From a virus, in the IMG/VR virus record IMGVR_UViG_3300020220_000424, positions 1 to 20,316 of that record: 20,316 bases of DNA; one strand, written 5' to 3'. The notes beneath the pieces were generated by a model that saw only the letters and a list, made by a program, of their open reading frames with translations, made no database searches and was not told where the DNA came from. Position numbers and translations under genes: made by a program. This document shows, piece by piece, positions 1 to 7,557 of this stretch; within the stretch, counting starts at the first letter, position 1, and each line of letters starts with the position of its first letter.

Positions 1-50
1 AGTCGACCGTCTCTCTTCTTGACTCTGATAGTGGTTGTGGTGCCTGGCAT
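1..50 (-). CDS. Possible 5' end of a minus-strand gene leaving the window
   Basis: An ATG at 48-50 on the minus strand opens a frame that stays open to the window edge and reads MPGTTTTIRVKKRDGR. Only 16 codons are visible, with no clear SD, and the upstream sequence is AT-rich. A short Thr-rich then basic N-terminus is compatible with the small phage proteins nearby, but no family can be named. The case rests on the open frame and on its position downstream of the tail spike on the same strand. Confidence 0.3.
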   Translation of the reverse strand, partial: MPGTTTTIRVKKRDGR

Positions 51-257
51 GACTGTTTTTGTTTTTGTGTCTGATTTTGCTATTGTTTGACTACGCATAT
101 TTAGCTAAAAAAATTTATTAATGTGTTAATTGAATTATTTCTTGATTATACAGCCAAAAGGTCTTGTTGTCTATTGGTAAGAAATAAATTAAAAATGCAA
201 CGTGCGGTAATCCAAAAGGTATTTTTCTGAAAAGATCTATTATTTTTTTGATAAGAA
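51..257. other. AT-rich intergenic stretch with a 9-bp direct repeat
   Basis: No convincing gene lies between the tail spike stop and the partial frame at the window edge. The stretch is AT-rich and contains CCAAAAGGT twice (around 153 and 213). There is no strong GC-rich hairpin, so I cannot point to a terminator for the tail spike. Confidence 0.4.
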
Positions 258-1865
258 TTAGACTATTTCAATAACTCTATAATCCATTGTGGCATCGGCG
301 CTGATCACTGTGGTGGTGTATTTGATGGTAACTGATTCGTTGCCAGCGGTGGCGTCTAAATTGTCCATCACAGCCGTCAACACAACTCCCATGTCTCCGT
401 TGCTCTCTTCAAAGTCATCATTGAAGGAAACATAATTGGTGCTAGCGTTTACGGTCAATACTCCCACTCTAAATTGTACGCCTCTTTCGATCTTGTATTC
501 TATACGTATGGATTTCCCCTCAAGTGCCGGCAGTGTGATGCCTGTGGTGATCGCTGAAGTATTGCCATCGGCCAATGTGATCTGCTTAATCTGTCTGCTG
601 TTGATACCGATCCCTTGAACTTCTGCTATTGGTTTGAATGCGGTACTCCTTTTTTGGGAAAGTTCAAAATAATCCAATTCGCTCACGCACTCATCGGTGT
701 CAAATTGAATGGCAGGATAGGTGTTAAGGCTGTTGACGCCTTCATTATTGGTTCCCACGGTGCTGGCGAAAAAATTATTGAAGCTGACGATATTTCCAAC
801 TTCTCCCACTCCGACGTCTGCTCCAACGCTGGATCCCTTGACCAATATGGCATTGGTTTTAATGTTGGCGAATTGACTGGACAATATCTTGACATCTTTA
901 GGACCTAAAGTAAGACCATTCGTCGAACCGTCCAATTGTTCTCCTATGATCACACCGTAATAACCTATAGAGAAATCACAGTTGATGAATTTTACACTGG
1001 TCGCGTCATAGCTGAAATCAACCAATCTTGCGAACTTGGTGAACTGGCAGCTGTCAAAAGCCACGTTAGAACAAGGCAACGAAGTGGTGCTGATCACCGT
1101 GACTCCTTTGCTGTTGGCAACATCTGCACCACCCGCTGCATAAGTGCCTTGAAACTTGCAATTATTGAATCTGATGTTGGATGCTCGCTCTATCTCAAAG
1201 CCCGCATAGGCCTCTCCATTTTTGAACGTGATATTTTCAATGTTGATGTTTGTGGGCACTGTGGCGCTGGAGTTTCCTATGTTGACTCCCTGTTGTTTCA
1301 GACTGTCCTGCATCTTGACCACGGCAGAGTTACCACCCGATTGATAGATCACCGTCTTGTCAGAGCCTTCGCCTGCTAACTGAGCGTGTGGTGGAATGTA
1401 TATTGGTCCAACTATGTTGTATTGTCCGGCCGGAAAAAATAGCAATCTTCTAGATCTCACATCAGTTCTGTCAGTGTCGCAGTATAATTCGTTCAGTGCT
1501 CTTTGAATCGCTGCTGTGTCATTGGCACTGCCATTTCCCACTGCCCCAAATGCTTTGACAGAGACGTAATCATCCAATCTTTCTTGCAGGGACCTTACTA
1601 CATCAATGCCATCTCCTGTGATTATTGGGGTGGCGTCTCCCAGATATCCTTTGTAGACATAAGCCACGGCATCGGAAAATGATGTGCTGTTCGCGGTAAG
1701 AATTTCCGTGTTGCCCACGGCTGGAGCACCGTCCGCCACTGTGCCATTGCCGATGTACAATCGCTGCTCGTCTATGACCCAGCCTAGCTCGCCGGCCGCC
1801 AGCTGAGGCAGATCCGTGGCTCTGCCACGCCTATGCTGTATTCTTGATATTTGCACTATGGGCAC
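258..1865 (-). CDS. Tail spike/fibre with Mtd-like N-terminus and pectate-lyase-type beta-helix
   Basis: A 535-residue virion protein, probably the host-surface receptor-binding or polysaccharide-degrading spike. Residues 1-55 (RRG..., LAAGELGWVIDEQRLYIGNG) match the N-terminal module seen in Mtd-type and other tail fibres. From about residue 100, YVSVKAFGAVGNGSANDTAA begins a pectate lyase/GH28-like right-handed parallel beta-helix, followed by repeated short Asn/Ile/Phe turns (NITFKN, NIRFNN, NVAFDS, SVKFIN) to about residue 330. The C-terminal 150 residues look like a trimerisation or carbohydrate-binding end. The start is GTG, with SD AGGAG 8 bases upstream and a CATAAATA late promoter before that. 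The catalytic residues of a lyase cannot be assigned by eye, so enzymatic activity is inferred from fold only. Confidence 0.88.
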   Translation of the reverse strand: MPIVQISRIQHRRGRATDLPQLAAGELGWVIDEQRLYIGNGTVADGAPAVGNTEILTANSTSFSDAVAYVYKGYLGDATPIITGDGIDVVRSLQERLDDYVSVKAFGAVGNGSANDTAAIQRALNELYCDTDRTDVRSRRLLFFPAGQYNIVGPIYIPPHAQLAGEGSDKTVIYQSGGNSAVVKMQDSLKQQGVNIGNSSATVPTNINIENITFKNGEAYAGFEIERASNIRFNNCKFQGTYAAGGADVANSKGVTVISTTSLPCSNVAFDSCQFTKFARLVDFSYDATSVKFINCDFSIGYYGVIIGEQLDGSTNGLTLGPKDVKILSSQFANIKTNAILVKGSSVGADVGVGEVGNIVSFNNFFASTVGTNNEGVNSLNTYPAIQFDTDECVSELDYFELSQKRSTAFKPIAEVQGIGINSRQIKQITLADGNTSAITTGITLPALEGKSIRIEYKIERGVQFRVGVLTVNASTNYVSFNDDFEESNGDMGVVLTAVMDNLDATAGNESVTIKYTTTVISADATMDYRVIEIV

Positions 1866-1890
1866 TGTGAATCGCTCCTAAAATTTACAG

Positions 1891-1898
1891 TATTTATG
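1891..1898 (-). promoter_or_regulatory. Late promoter CATAAATA for the tail spike
   Basis: CATAAATA on the minus strand matches the T4 late consensus TATAAATA at 7 of 8 positions. It lies just after the nuclease stop and gives a predicted leader of about 20 bases that carries AGGAG before the GTG start. This is a leader-plus-SD late gene. Confidence 0.65.
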
Positions 1899-2603
1899 TT
1901 ATAGGATGGACTTGTAATATTGCTCTACCCTATCGAACCACTTGCCCAACCAGTGATCGTAATTGTCTATGTCAAAAGTCTGGAATTCATTGTTTTGTGT
2001 GCAGATAAAGACCCTGCCATTGCGTATGTGTGTGCCAAATAGTTTATTGTGTGCCTCCGCATAGGCCACCAACTGCAGATAGTAATCTTGCACCCACTCC
2101 GCCTTTTTCAATTTGCGGGCCTGTTTGAAATCCATTATGGCGGGGGCACCTTTGTACACTCCTATCAAGTCCGTGGTTCCAGCATACAGTTCGGGATAGT
2201 AGAGATTGATCTCTGATCCCCAAACCTCGCTGACGTCCCTCAAGCCGTTCTCAATGATCACATTGGCCATGGCATGGGCCTGTTGCTGTATGAGATTGGA
2301 ACCGGGCACGCGAGCTTCGCCTTTGACATGTTTTTCAAGACTGCGATGCATCACGGTGCCTATGTTGGCTGATTCTGTGGCGATCCTCTGTGCCTCTTGC
2401 TCTCCCACTCGTTTCTTCCATGCATTGAGATGAGTCATGTCCTTGGTCTGGCTCAGTATCGTGGTCACGGAGGGCACCGTGCGTCCATCTGGGGTGACAT
2501 AGTGCCTCTTGCCCTCTGGAGATGCACGACTCAATTCATTGTAAGGGTATCGGGCCACGTAGGCTATGCCTTTGTCCAGGAGGATACTGTCATTGAATTT
2601 CAT
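1899..2603 (-). CDS. PD-(D/E)XK nuclease, MGME1/RecB-like
   Basis: Probable single-strand DNA exonuclease or recombination/replication nuclease of the RecB/Cas4/MGME1 superfamily. Counted from the upstream Met at 2609, the visible motifs are: GTVMHRSLEKH around His88 (the G-x3-H/E helix), E133, D147 in AGTTDLIG, D160-F-K162 (the D/E-x-K motif), and YYLQLVAYAEAHN (the Q-x3-Y helix) at 177-189. All core catalytic positions are intact. The size (about 235 residues) is usual for the phage members. I chose Met3 (2603) because a consensus TATAAT lies 7 bases before it, so the ATG at 2609 would sit upstream of the expected transcription start. Without that promoter argument the start is 2609. It is divergent from the radical SAM gene. 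Confidence 0.85.
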   Translation of the reverse strand: MKFNDSILLDKGIAYVARYPYNELSRASPEGKRHYVTPDGRTVPSVTTILSQTKDMTHLNAWKKRVGEQEAQRIATESANIGTVMHRSLEKHVKGEARVPGSNLIQQQAHAMANVIIENGLRDVSEVWGSEINLYYPELYAGTTDLIGVYKGAPAIMDFKQARKLKKAEWVQDYYLQLVAYAEAHNKLFGTHIRNGRVFICTQNNEFQTFDIDNYDHWLGKWFDRVEQYYKSIL

Positions 2604-2610
2604 TAGCATA

Positions 2611-2639
2611 ATTATACTATAAAAACGAGATTAGATCAA
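2611..2639 (-). promoter_or_regulatory. Sigma-70-type promoter for the nuclease, predicted leaderless
   Basis: On the minus strand TTGATC, a 17-base spacer and a perfect TATAAT. The expected start point is the A directly before the ATG at 2603. No SD precedes that ATG. It occupies the whole gap up to the divergent radical SAM start codon. Confidence 0.6.
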
Positions 2640-3938
2640 ATGGGAATATCACAGCATCCACCAAAGCCTTTCCCTATCAAGAAAGGACTGCCCTGCCAGC
2701 TGAAATGGACTCATTCCACGATTTATTTGACTGAAGGTGCATCTGCTTCTTGTCACAGGGTACAATTTGATCCTATAGAGATGGAGGGAAATAATTTTAA
2801 TTTTCATAATTTACCTGCAAAAGTTTTAGCCAGACAACAAATGTTGGCGGGAAAATGGCCTGGTCGAGGATGTGAACACTGTAAACATATTGAAGATTAT
2901 GGTGGAATTAGTGACAGGATGATACATTTAAATTTAGAAGGTACCACTGCTCCTCCAGAGTTGGATACAGATCTAAATGCTGTTTTAGTTACTCCTAGAC
3001 AATTAGAAGTATACTGGGGCAATACCTGTAATCTTAAATGTATCTATTGTGCTGCACATTTTAGTTCTAGTATCGACGCTGAAGAAAAACGTTTTGGTTT
3101 ATTTGATCAACAAGGTGTTAGAATAGGTGACAATTTTAAATTGTATGATCGAATTGAGGAGGCCACAGGTAAATTGTTTGTATGGTTTGAAAACAATATA
3201 CAAAATTTACACAAATTAATGATACTGGGAGGAGAACCATTCCTACAAAAAGAAACATATAGAATGGTTGAATATTTGGAACAGAAAACTTTGCCCGACT
3301 TGACATTGGTCTTTTTTTCTAATCTCACACTTGAACATGAACGTTTTAAAACTTGGATGTTGAGATTGCAAAAATTAGTAGAGCAAAAACGGCTGGACAA
3401 AATTAATGTTGTCGGCAGTATCGATTGTTGGGGCCCTCAGGCAGAATATATTAGGAACGGATTAAAATTAGATCTATTCAAAAAAAACTTTGATTGGATG
3501 GTTCACAATACTGTTTTTACTAACAACATCAATAGTGCATTCTCACTGCTCAGTGCTCAAACCATGCCAGAATTGGCTGAACGTATCAACGAGTGGAGCA
3601 AAACCAAACAGGTTTATTGGAGTATGATGAAATGTAATCAAAAAGAAATGCCGGGGAGACCTTATCTGTATCCGGGTATATTTGGAGACAAAGTGTTATC
3701 TTTGGGATTGAGAAAGGCTGTCGACATATTCGATCCCATGGTTGCAGGCTACAAAGATTCTGTAAAAGAGCAATATAAAATTTATATGAATGGTATAGCC
3801 AAAGAGATGGAAGAAGCCGAGCCCAACTTCGTGAGACAAAAACAATTTAAAATTTATTTAGAAGAGTTAGATCGCAGACGCGGAACAGATTATAAAAAAC
3901 TATTTCCTCTTGTGGCTGACTGGTTGGATAGAGTTTAA
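2640..3938 (+). CDS. Radical SAM protein of the twitch-domain phage type
   Basis: A 432-residue radical SAM enzyme. C130-NLK-C134-IY-C137 is the CxxxCxxC motif that binds the SAM-cleaving [4Fe-4S] cluster, preceded by a beta-strand (LEVYWGNT). LMILGGEPFL at 194-203 is the GGEP SAM-binding motif. The N-terminus has C19, C38 and a C78-EH-C81 pair in the segment GKWPGRGCEHCKHIEDYGGI, typical of the twitch-containing family found in marine myoviruses. Those cysteines could bind a second cluster or zinc. The substrate is unknown; peptide or protein modification is common for SPASM/twitch relatives. It stands alone on the plus strand among minus genes, its stop overlaps the convergent gene's stop within TTAA, and its codon use looks more AT-rich than its neighbours, which may indicate separate acquisition. 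Confidence 0.85.
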   Translation: MGISQHPPKPFPIKKGLPCQLKWTHSTIYLTEGASASCHRVQFDPIEMEGNNFNFHNLPAKVLARQQMLAGKWPGRGCEHCKHIEDYGGISDRMIHLNLEGTTAPPELDTDLNAVLVTPRQLEVYWGNTCNLKCIYCAAHFSSSIDAEEKRFGLFDQQGVRIGDNFKLYDRIEEATGKLFVWFENNIQNLHKLMILGGEPFLQKETYRMVEYLEQKTLPDLTLVFFSNLTLEHERFKTWMLRLQKLVEQKRLDKINVVGSIDCWGPQAEYIRNGLKLDLFKKNFDWMVHNTVFTNNINSAFSLLSAQTMPELAERINEWSKTKQVYWSMMKCNQKEMPGRPYLYPGIFGDKVLSLGLRKAVDIFDPMVAGYKDSVKEQYKIYMNGIAKEMEEAEPNFVRQKQFKIYLEELDRRRGTDYKKLFPLVADWLDRV

Positions 3939-4294
3939 CTTCTTCTCTTCATGGCTGCCTTGGCCATTTTCTTCACAGTGTCGGTGCTGCCGATGTTGTC
4001 TTTGTTCATTGCAGGATCTTTCTCTGCCTGCTTCTCTGTGTTGAGTATGATCTTGTCTTGATTGAAATCCGCCACAACGTTCTTCAACGCAGCGCCCTTG
4101 TCATATATGCTCTTGAACAGGTTGTAGTTGAAGGTGGGATAGCCCGTGTTCCGGATTATCTGCGACAGCGCTCCAAAACTGATCTCCGCCGTTTGTCCCT
4201 GCTCGTCGGCGTCTCCCCTGAGATTCTGCAGGGTGTTGACTATCACTGATTCCAGTTCATTGTTGGTGTTGTTGAGGAATTCGGAGAATCGCAT
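3935..4294 (-). CDS. Conserved-type small phage protein, MRFSEF N-terminus
   Basis: A 119-residue protein of unknown function. It begins MRFSEFLNNTNNELES, has a mixed helical middle (GALSQIIRNTGYPTFNYNLF), and ends in a basic tail KKMAKAAMKRRS. It follows the 283-residue gene by 5 bases and probably shares its transcript. The N-terminus resembles the M-K/R-x-x-E-F/I start shared with two basic proteins at 15.8-16.7 kb and, loosely, the T4 capsid-targeting sequence. Its size and position suggest a virion or assembly role, which is inference. Confidence 0.75.
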   Translation of the reverse strand: MRFSEFLNNTNNELESVIVNTLQNLRGDADEQGQTAEISFGALSQIIRNTGYPTFNYNLFKSIYDKGAALKNVVADFNQDKIILNTEKQAEKDPAMNKDNIGSTDTVKKMAKAAMKRRS

Positions 4295-4299
4295 TGGGA

Positions 4300-5151
4300 C
4301 TACTTCCCAGCTAGTTTGGAGTATATCCTTGAGCTTGATTCAAAAACCTCGCGGCTTTCTCTCTTCTGTCTGCCTTCTGGTTCGGTTCCGCCTGCGTTTG
4401 CGTCAGTGGCCGCGAACTCATCTGAGGACGGGGCGTTTAAAGTGTCCAGGTCATCGCCGGTGGCATCTAATGGCTCGTCAACCATGCCCATTGGTTCTGA
4501 AACTGTTTCTTCACCTGTGAGTATCCTCACGGCCTGATCTAATTCAGCTCTTGTATTGGTAAGTGTTTGTTCTGCTGCTTCAAGCGCCGGCTTCACTTTC
4601 TGTGCGAAACCGTCTGCCTTGTCCGCTCCCATCTCGTCTCTGATCCTGTCCGACAATTCCAGCATGCTCTCAGTTTTCATTTTGGCTAGATCTTCCAGGA
4701 ATGATGTAACCTTGTCCATCATGTCCTTGGCCGCCAGTATCAGTTCTGATTGATTTTCTATGCCTTCTTGCACTGCTGTCTCTTTCTGCACCATGGCACC
4801 AATGATCTGATCCTTGTCCGTGTCCTTCAATCCCGCCACTTGCTGGATTTTCTTAGCGATGCTCTGTTGCTGCGGAGTAATTTGTGTGTTGATGCCCTGA
4901 CCGGCTTCTCTCACTGCCTGATTTAGGATGTCCAACATCATTTGGTGCTTGTGGTAGTTGTCATCTTTCAGTTCCTGTCCAAAATGTTGATTGTTGGTGA
5001 TCTCGTGTATCTTGGTTCTGACCATGTTGGCCATGTCTTCCAATTGCTCTTGTGACAAGCCTTGCAGGTTCATGGTCTGACCAAATCTTGACTCGAATTG
5101 GGCCAACAGACCTTCTGTGGTGATATTTTTAGATAGGTCAGTTGCTTTCAT
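4300..5151 (-). CDS. Helix-rich coiled-coil phage protein, function unknown
   Basis: A 283-residue, mostly alpha-helical acidic protein. Residues 30-180 contain long runs with heptad-like Leu/Met/Ile spacing (LSQEQLEDMANMVRTKIHEI, then VTSFLEDLAKMKTESMLELS). About residues 180-215 look like another coiled coil (ALEAAEQTLTNTRAELDQAV). The last 65 residues are Asp/Glu/Pro/Gly-rich and probably disordered. This composition is common in scaffold, core or internal virion proteins of T4-like phages, but I do not recognise a named family. It starts 2 bases after the 107-residue gene, so the two are probably translationally coupled. Confidence 0.8.
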   Translation of the reverse strand: MKATDLSKNITTEGLLAQFESRFGQTMNLQGLSQEQLEDMANMVRTKIHEITNNQHFGQELKDDNYHKHQMMLDILNQAVREAGQGINTQITPQQQSIAKKIQQVAGLKDTDKDQIIGAMVQKETAVQEGIENQSELILAAKDMMDKVTSFLEDLAKMKTESMLELSDRIRDEMGADKADGFAQKVKPALEAAEQTLTNTRAELDQAVRILTGEETVSEPMGMVDEPLDATGDDLDTLNAPSSDEFAATDANAGGTEPEGRQKRESREVFESSSRIYSKLAGK

Positions 5152-5153
5152 TT

Positions 5154-5477
5154 TTATTCTTCAGTTATTGTTTGCGTGAAATCGATATTATTTTCTAAAT
5201 GATAAGCATCTCTTTCGGCCACGTAAGGAGCAAGTAAAGCAAGGTGTCCATCAACATCGGCCTGAGTAGAGTATCTATGGGTGGAAATTACTCTTGTTTT
5301 TCCATTTGGCAATTCTTGTGTGGTCATTTTGAATTGACAATTCTTTTGATTTCTATATGTATTGAACGCTGTCGATAAAGACATTTTTTGCCCATTTACT
5401 GATTCTAGATCTTTTTTTACAAACCATCTCACAGTATTTTTAGGTATGTCCATTGTTTGTGTTAATATTTTTGCCAT
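5154..5477 (-). CDS. Small phage protein, paralog family member 1
   Basis: A 107-residue protein of unknown function with a strong SD (AAGGAGG, spacing 7). The second half has beta-strands (QFKMTTQEL..TRVISTHRYS) and then a helix ending RDAYHLENNIDFTQTITEE. That pattern recurs in the 164-residue protein upstream (RDQYNKENNIVFSKQVI) and more loosely in the 109-residue protein between them. The three probably arose by duplication. It lies 17 bases after the 109-residue gene in the same orientation. Confidence 0.75.
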   Translation of the reverse strand: MAKILTQTMDIPKNTVRWFVKKDLESVNGQKMSLSTAFNTYRNQKNCQFKMTTQELPNGKTRVISTHRYSTQADVDGHLALLAPYVAERDAYHLENNIDFTQTITEE

Positions 5478-5494
5478 TTCAATTTTCCTCCTTA

Positions 5495-5824
5495 TTAATC
5501 TTCTTCTGTTTCGGTCACTGCCGTCGTTACACCTTTTCCGTTTGCGAGATTCCTGACAGCATAGTAATATTCAGATTTTGCATGATGATAATTTTCTATA
5601 GCCCAGTTTTTAAATGCCTCATAATCGTTTACATCGTTCCAAATACTGGTTGTGGTGACTGTGGTGAAGCCGTCTCCGTGATCCACCCACTCTTGAGGTA
5701 GATGTGTCACTTTTCCTTCAGCTTTTTTTGCAAGAAAAGCATTTCTAAGAGCTGGCACGGTATCTTGGAAACGAGGTGTCCCTGTTGGTATTTTCGCAAT
5801 TTCTTTCACTCTAATTTTTGGCAT
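5495..5824 (-). CDS. Small phage protein, paralog family member 2
   Basis: A 109-residue protein of unknown function beginning MPKIRVKEIAKIPTGTPRFQ, with central beta-strands (GFTTVTTTSIWND) and a Tyr-rich helix (ENYHHAKSEYYYAVRN). Its strand-then-helix order matches its two neighbours. SD TGGAG lies about 10 bases before the ATG, downstream of two copies of GATAAATA. This makes it the likely first gene of a late transcript running toward 3935. Confidence 0.75.
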   Translation of the reverse strand: MPKIRVKEIAKIPTGTPRFQDTVPALRNAFLAKKAEGKVTHLPQEWVDHGDGFTTVTTTSIWNDVNDYEAFKNWAIENYHHAKSEYYYAVRNLANGKGVTTAVTETEED

Positions 5825-5840
5825 TTTATAACTCCAAATT

Positions 5841-5860
5841 TATTTATCGTAATATTTATC
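5841..5860 (-). promoter_or_regulatory. Tandem late promoter motifs GATAAATA x2
   Basis: Two copies of GATAAATA on the minus strand (5853-5860 and 5841-5848), 12 bases apart, upstream of the SD of the gene starting at 5824. A further AATAAATA lies at 5972-5979 over the stop of the preceding gene. Either or all could drive the 5.8-3.9 kb gene run. Confidence 0.6.
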
Positions 5861-5970
5861 GCTTTACTTGAAATAATGCCATGGTGTATGCCCATTGTTT
5901 TAGGCGTTAAAATATGTATTTTTTAATGAAAGAAATTGTGTTGATCTATGATGTTTTAGTGTTTAAATCA

Positions 5971-6465
5971 CTATTTATTGACGTGATAGGGCGGATTATC
6001 AGTGTTTGTGGTGTAAGGGCCTGTCGTGATAATAAAATTAGCGGTTTTGGTTATGACCTGTTTAGAAAAAACAATATTGTTTTCTTTGTTATATTGGTCC
6101 CTTTTGGCATTGTATCCAGATTCTATCATCCATACCCAACTTGGTAAAAAATCTGCTTCTTTATGCCATTTCATCGACACTGTCAATCGGACGCTGTTAT
6201 CTTTCAAAGTTCTAGTGTCTTTCATTATGAGTACTTTGCCATCTTCCACAATATGTTTGAAGAAATCTCCTGATATCTTTGCAACATCAAAATTATTATT
6301 TCCGTAAAATCTTTCGATGCCCGGGGGTAAAAGATAGGAATCTATAACGGTGGCTTCATGGATCTGGGAGGCACACCAATGATCTTCTCCTGGCAATCTT
6401 TCAATTCGTTTTGCTACGCATGAACATTTGCCATGGTAGAGTTTATCGCACTCCGATCTTAACAT
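5971..6465 (-). CDS. Small phage protein, paralog family member 3 with Cys-rich N-terminus
   Basis: A 164-residue protein of unknown function. The N-terminus has C6, C14, C16 and C31 (MLRSECDKLYHGKCSCVAKR...HWCAS), possibly a metal or disulfide site absent from its two shorter relatives. The C-terminal half (RLTVSMKWHKEADF, then GYNAKRDQYNKENNIVF) matches the strand/helix pattern of the 107- and 109-residue proteins. No SD precedes the ATG. Instead AATAAATA ends 6 bases before it, so the message is predicted to be leaderless. Confidence 0.75.
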   Translation of the reverse strand: MLRSECDKLYHGKCSCVAKRIERLPGEDHWCASQIHEATVIDSYLLPPGIERFYGNNNFDVAKISGDFFKHIVEDGKVLIMKDTRTLKDNSVRLTVSMKWHKEADFLPSWVWMIESGYNAKRDQYNKENNIVFSKQVITKTANFIITTGPYTTNTDNPPYHVNK

Positions 6466-6471
6466 GACTTA

Positions 6472-6479
6472 TATTTATT
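6472..6479 (-). promoter_or_regulatory. Late promoter AATAAATA, leaderless type (N6-ATG)
   Basis: AATAAATA on the minus strand, overlapping the stop region of the preceding gene, with six bases (TAAGTC) before the ATG at 6465. T4-type late transcription starts about six bases past this element, which puts the start one base before the ATG. Confidence 0.6.
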
Positions 6480-6969
6480 TGAAAGTGCTGTCAAATAATA
6501 TTTGGATATTTTCTTTGAGCTCATCGGCTTTGCGATTGGCTTCTATGTATTTGTTTTCATATATGAACGCCTGTGCTTCATCATTGATTTTTTCGGCCGA
6601 TCGCCACTTAATCTTGAAGCTTTTTATCTCGAACAGTCTGCTGGCGAATTGCGTGTCAAGATCTAGGATTCTGTCGGGCACCGTCTTGCCGTCCGCCAGA
6701 TAGTGAGCTATCAATATGGCGCTCTGTTTGAGGTGTATGTCATCATGCAGTATCTTGGCCTGCACCATGTCCGCTATCACATACACGAAGCGGGTCTCGT
6801 CTGCTCTGCGTGGCACTATGGCGATGCTGCCGATCAGGATGCCCTTGCTGAACTGCTTGGGCAGGTGGCGGAATGGTCGCTGTTGTTCGCTGTTGCGAGC
6901 CAATGCCCGCAACTTGTCCTCCAGCTTGTAGGCCTTGATCTGCCTTATCAGTTCATCGCGATCACGCAT
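6475..6969 (-). CDS. Hypothetical phage protein, 164 aa
   Basis: Unknown function. The N-terminus is helical and charged (MRDRDELIRQIKAYKLEDKL). The middle is a hydrophobic alpha/beta region (GILIGSIAIVPRR..FVYVIADMV), and the C-terminus is helical and Lys/Glu-rich (KYIEANRKADELKENIQILF). There is no membrane segment. It starts 1 base after the stop of the 74-residue gene, so these two and the gene at 7204-7506 form a tight unit. Confidence 0.7.
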   Translation of the reverse strand: MRDRDELIRQIKAYKLEDKLRALARNSEQQRPFRHLPKQFSKGILIGSIAIVPRRADETRFVYVIADMVQAKILHDDIHLKQSAILIAHYLADGKTVPDRILDLDTQFASRLFEIKSFKIKWRSAEKINDEAQAFIYENKYIEANRKADELKENIQILFDSTFK

Positions 6970-6970
6970 A

Positions 6971-7195
6971 TTATTCTTTGGTGAATTTTATGTGCTTATT
7001 TAATGCGTACTGGGTGTCCGTGTCGAGTTTTTTCCTTACCAGGATGCCCTTGTCTGCCAGTGTCTTGGCGATGCTGATCTCTTCAACTGGTAATTCACTC
7101 TGCAGGAAATTTGCTCGGTTCTGCCACTTGCGAATGAACTCGCGTTGCTTCTCAATTAGAAATACTCGCACGTGGCGAGATATTGTTACGTACAT
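6971..7195 (-). CDS. Small basic hypothetical protein, possible winged-helix
   Basis: A 74-residue basic protein (MYVTISRHVRVFLIEKQREF...). The segment EEISIAKTLADKGILVRKKLDTDTQ could form a helix plus wing, as in a small DNA-binding domain, but there is no decisive motif. It lies 8 bases downstream of the coiled-coil/membrane gene and 1 base upstream of the next gene. Function unknown. Confidence 0.65.
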   Translation of the reverse strand: MYVTISRHVRVFLIEKQREFIRKWQNRANFLQSELPVEEISIAKTLADKGILVRKKLDTDTQYALNKHIKFTKE

Positions 7196-7203
7196 TATGG
7201 GGA

Positions 7204-7506
7204 TTAATTTATCTTCATCAATACCACTACGATGGTGCTCAATAGTCCTGCCACCACGGTGCCCGCGGTCATTATCAGGGTCTTGCTCTGGCTCTTCTGT
7301 CCCTCAAGCATGTCGTCGCTCAATCTCTTGAGGCTGACTTCTATGGCCGAAAGGCGGTCGTGTAGGCCCTTGTACCTCTCCGCGCAAAGGTCCACGTGTG
7401 CTTCCAAATTTGTTTTTTCTAAATCACTCATTAAAATTCTCAACTCTCGTTTTATTTCCGCTACCTGCGTTTGTAATTCTCTTAACCGAGCCTGTATATC
7501 TGCCAT
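7204..7506 (-). CDS. Coiled-coil protein with C-terminal membrane anchor (XhlA-like layout)
   Basis: A 100-residue protein. Residues 1-30 and 45-72 are amphipathic or coiled-coil helices (ARLRELQTQVAEIKRELRIL; LHDRLSAIEVSLKRLSDDML). Residues 77-98 are a single hydrophobic segment (TLIMTAGTVVAGLLSTIVVV), leaving a short tail KIN. Coiled coil plus C-terminal anchor is the layout of XhlA/haemolysin-type lysis accessory proteins, so a role in lysis or membrane attachment is plausible. SD AGGA lies 7 bases before the ATG, with CATAAATA further upstream. Confidence 0.72.
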   Translation of the reverse strand: MADIQARLRELQTQVAEIKRELRILMSDLEKTNLEAHVDLCAERYKGLHDRLSAIEVSLKRLSDDMLEGQKSQSKTLIMTAGTVVAGLLSTIVVVLMKIN

Positions 7507-7543
7507 TGCTTCCTGCTGTGCCTTTGAGTGCCTTGAGTAACAT

Positions 7544-7551
7544 TATTTATG
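7544..7551 (-). promoter_or_regulatory. Late promoter CATAAATA with leader and SD
   Basis: CATAAATA on the minus strand, 37 bases before the ATG at 7506. The predicted leader contains an AGGA SD. It lies just past the stop of the 151-residue gene and would drive the 7506-5971 run. Confidence 0.6.
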
Positions 7552-7557
7552 GTGTTA

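Noticed and set aside
936-1379. 147-residue plus-strand frame within the tail spike
   Set aside because: It opposes a well-supported beta-helix gene, with no SD or promoter.
2604-2609. First ATG of the nuclease frame
   Set aside because: It begins one base after a consensus TATAAT, so it should lie upstream of the message; the ATG at 2603 fits the promoter better.
5861-5970. Short minus-strand frames between the 164- and 109-residue genes
   Set aside because: AT-rich, no SD, frames under 30 codons; better explained as promoter region with AATAAATA and GATAAATA motifs.
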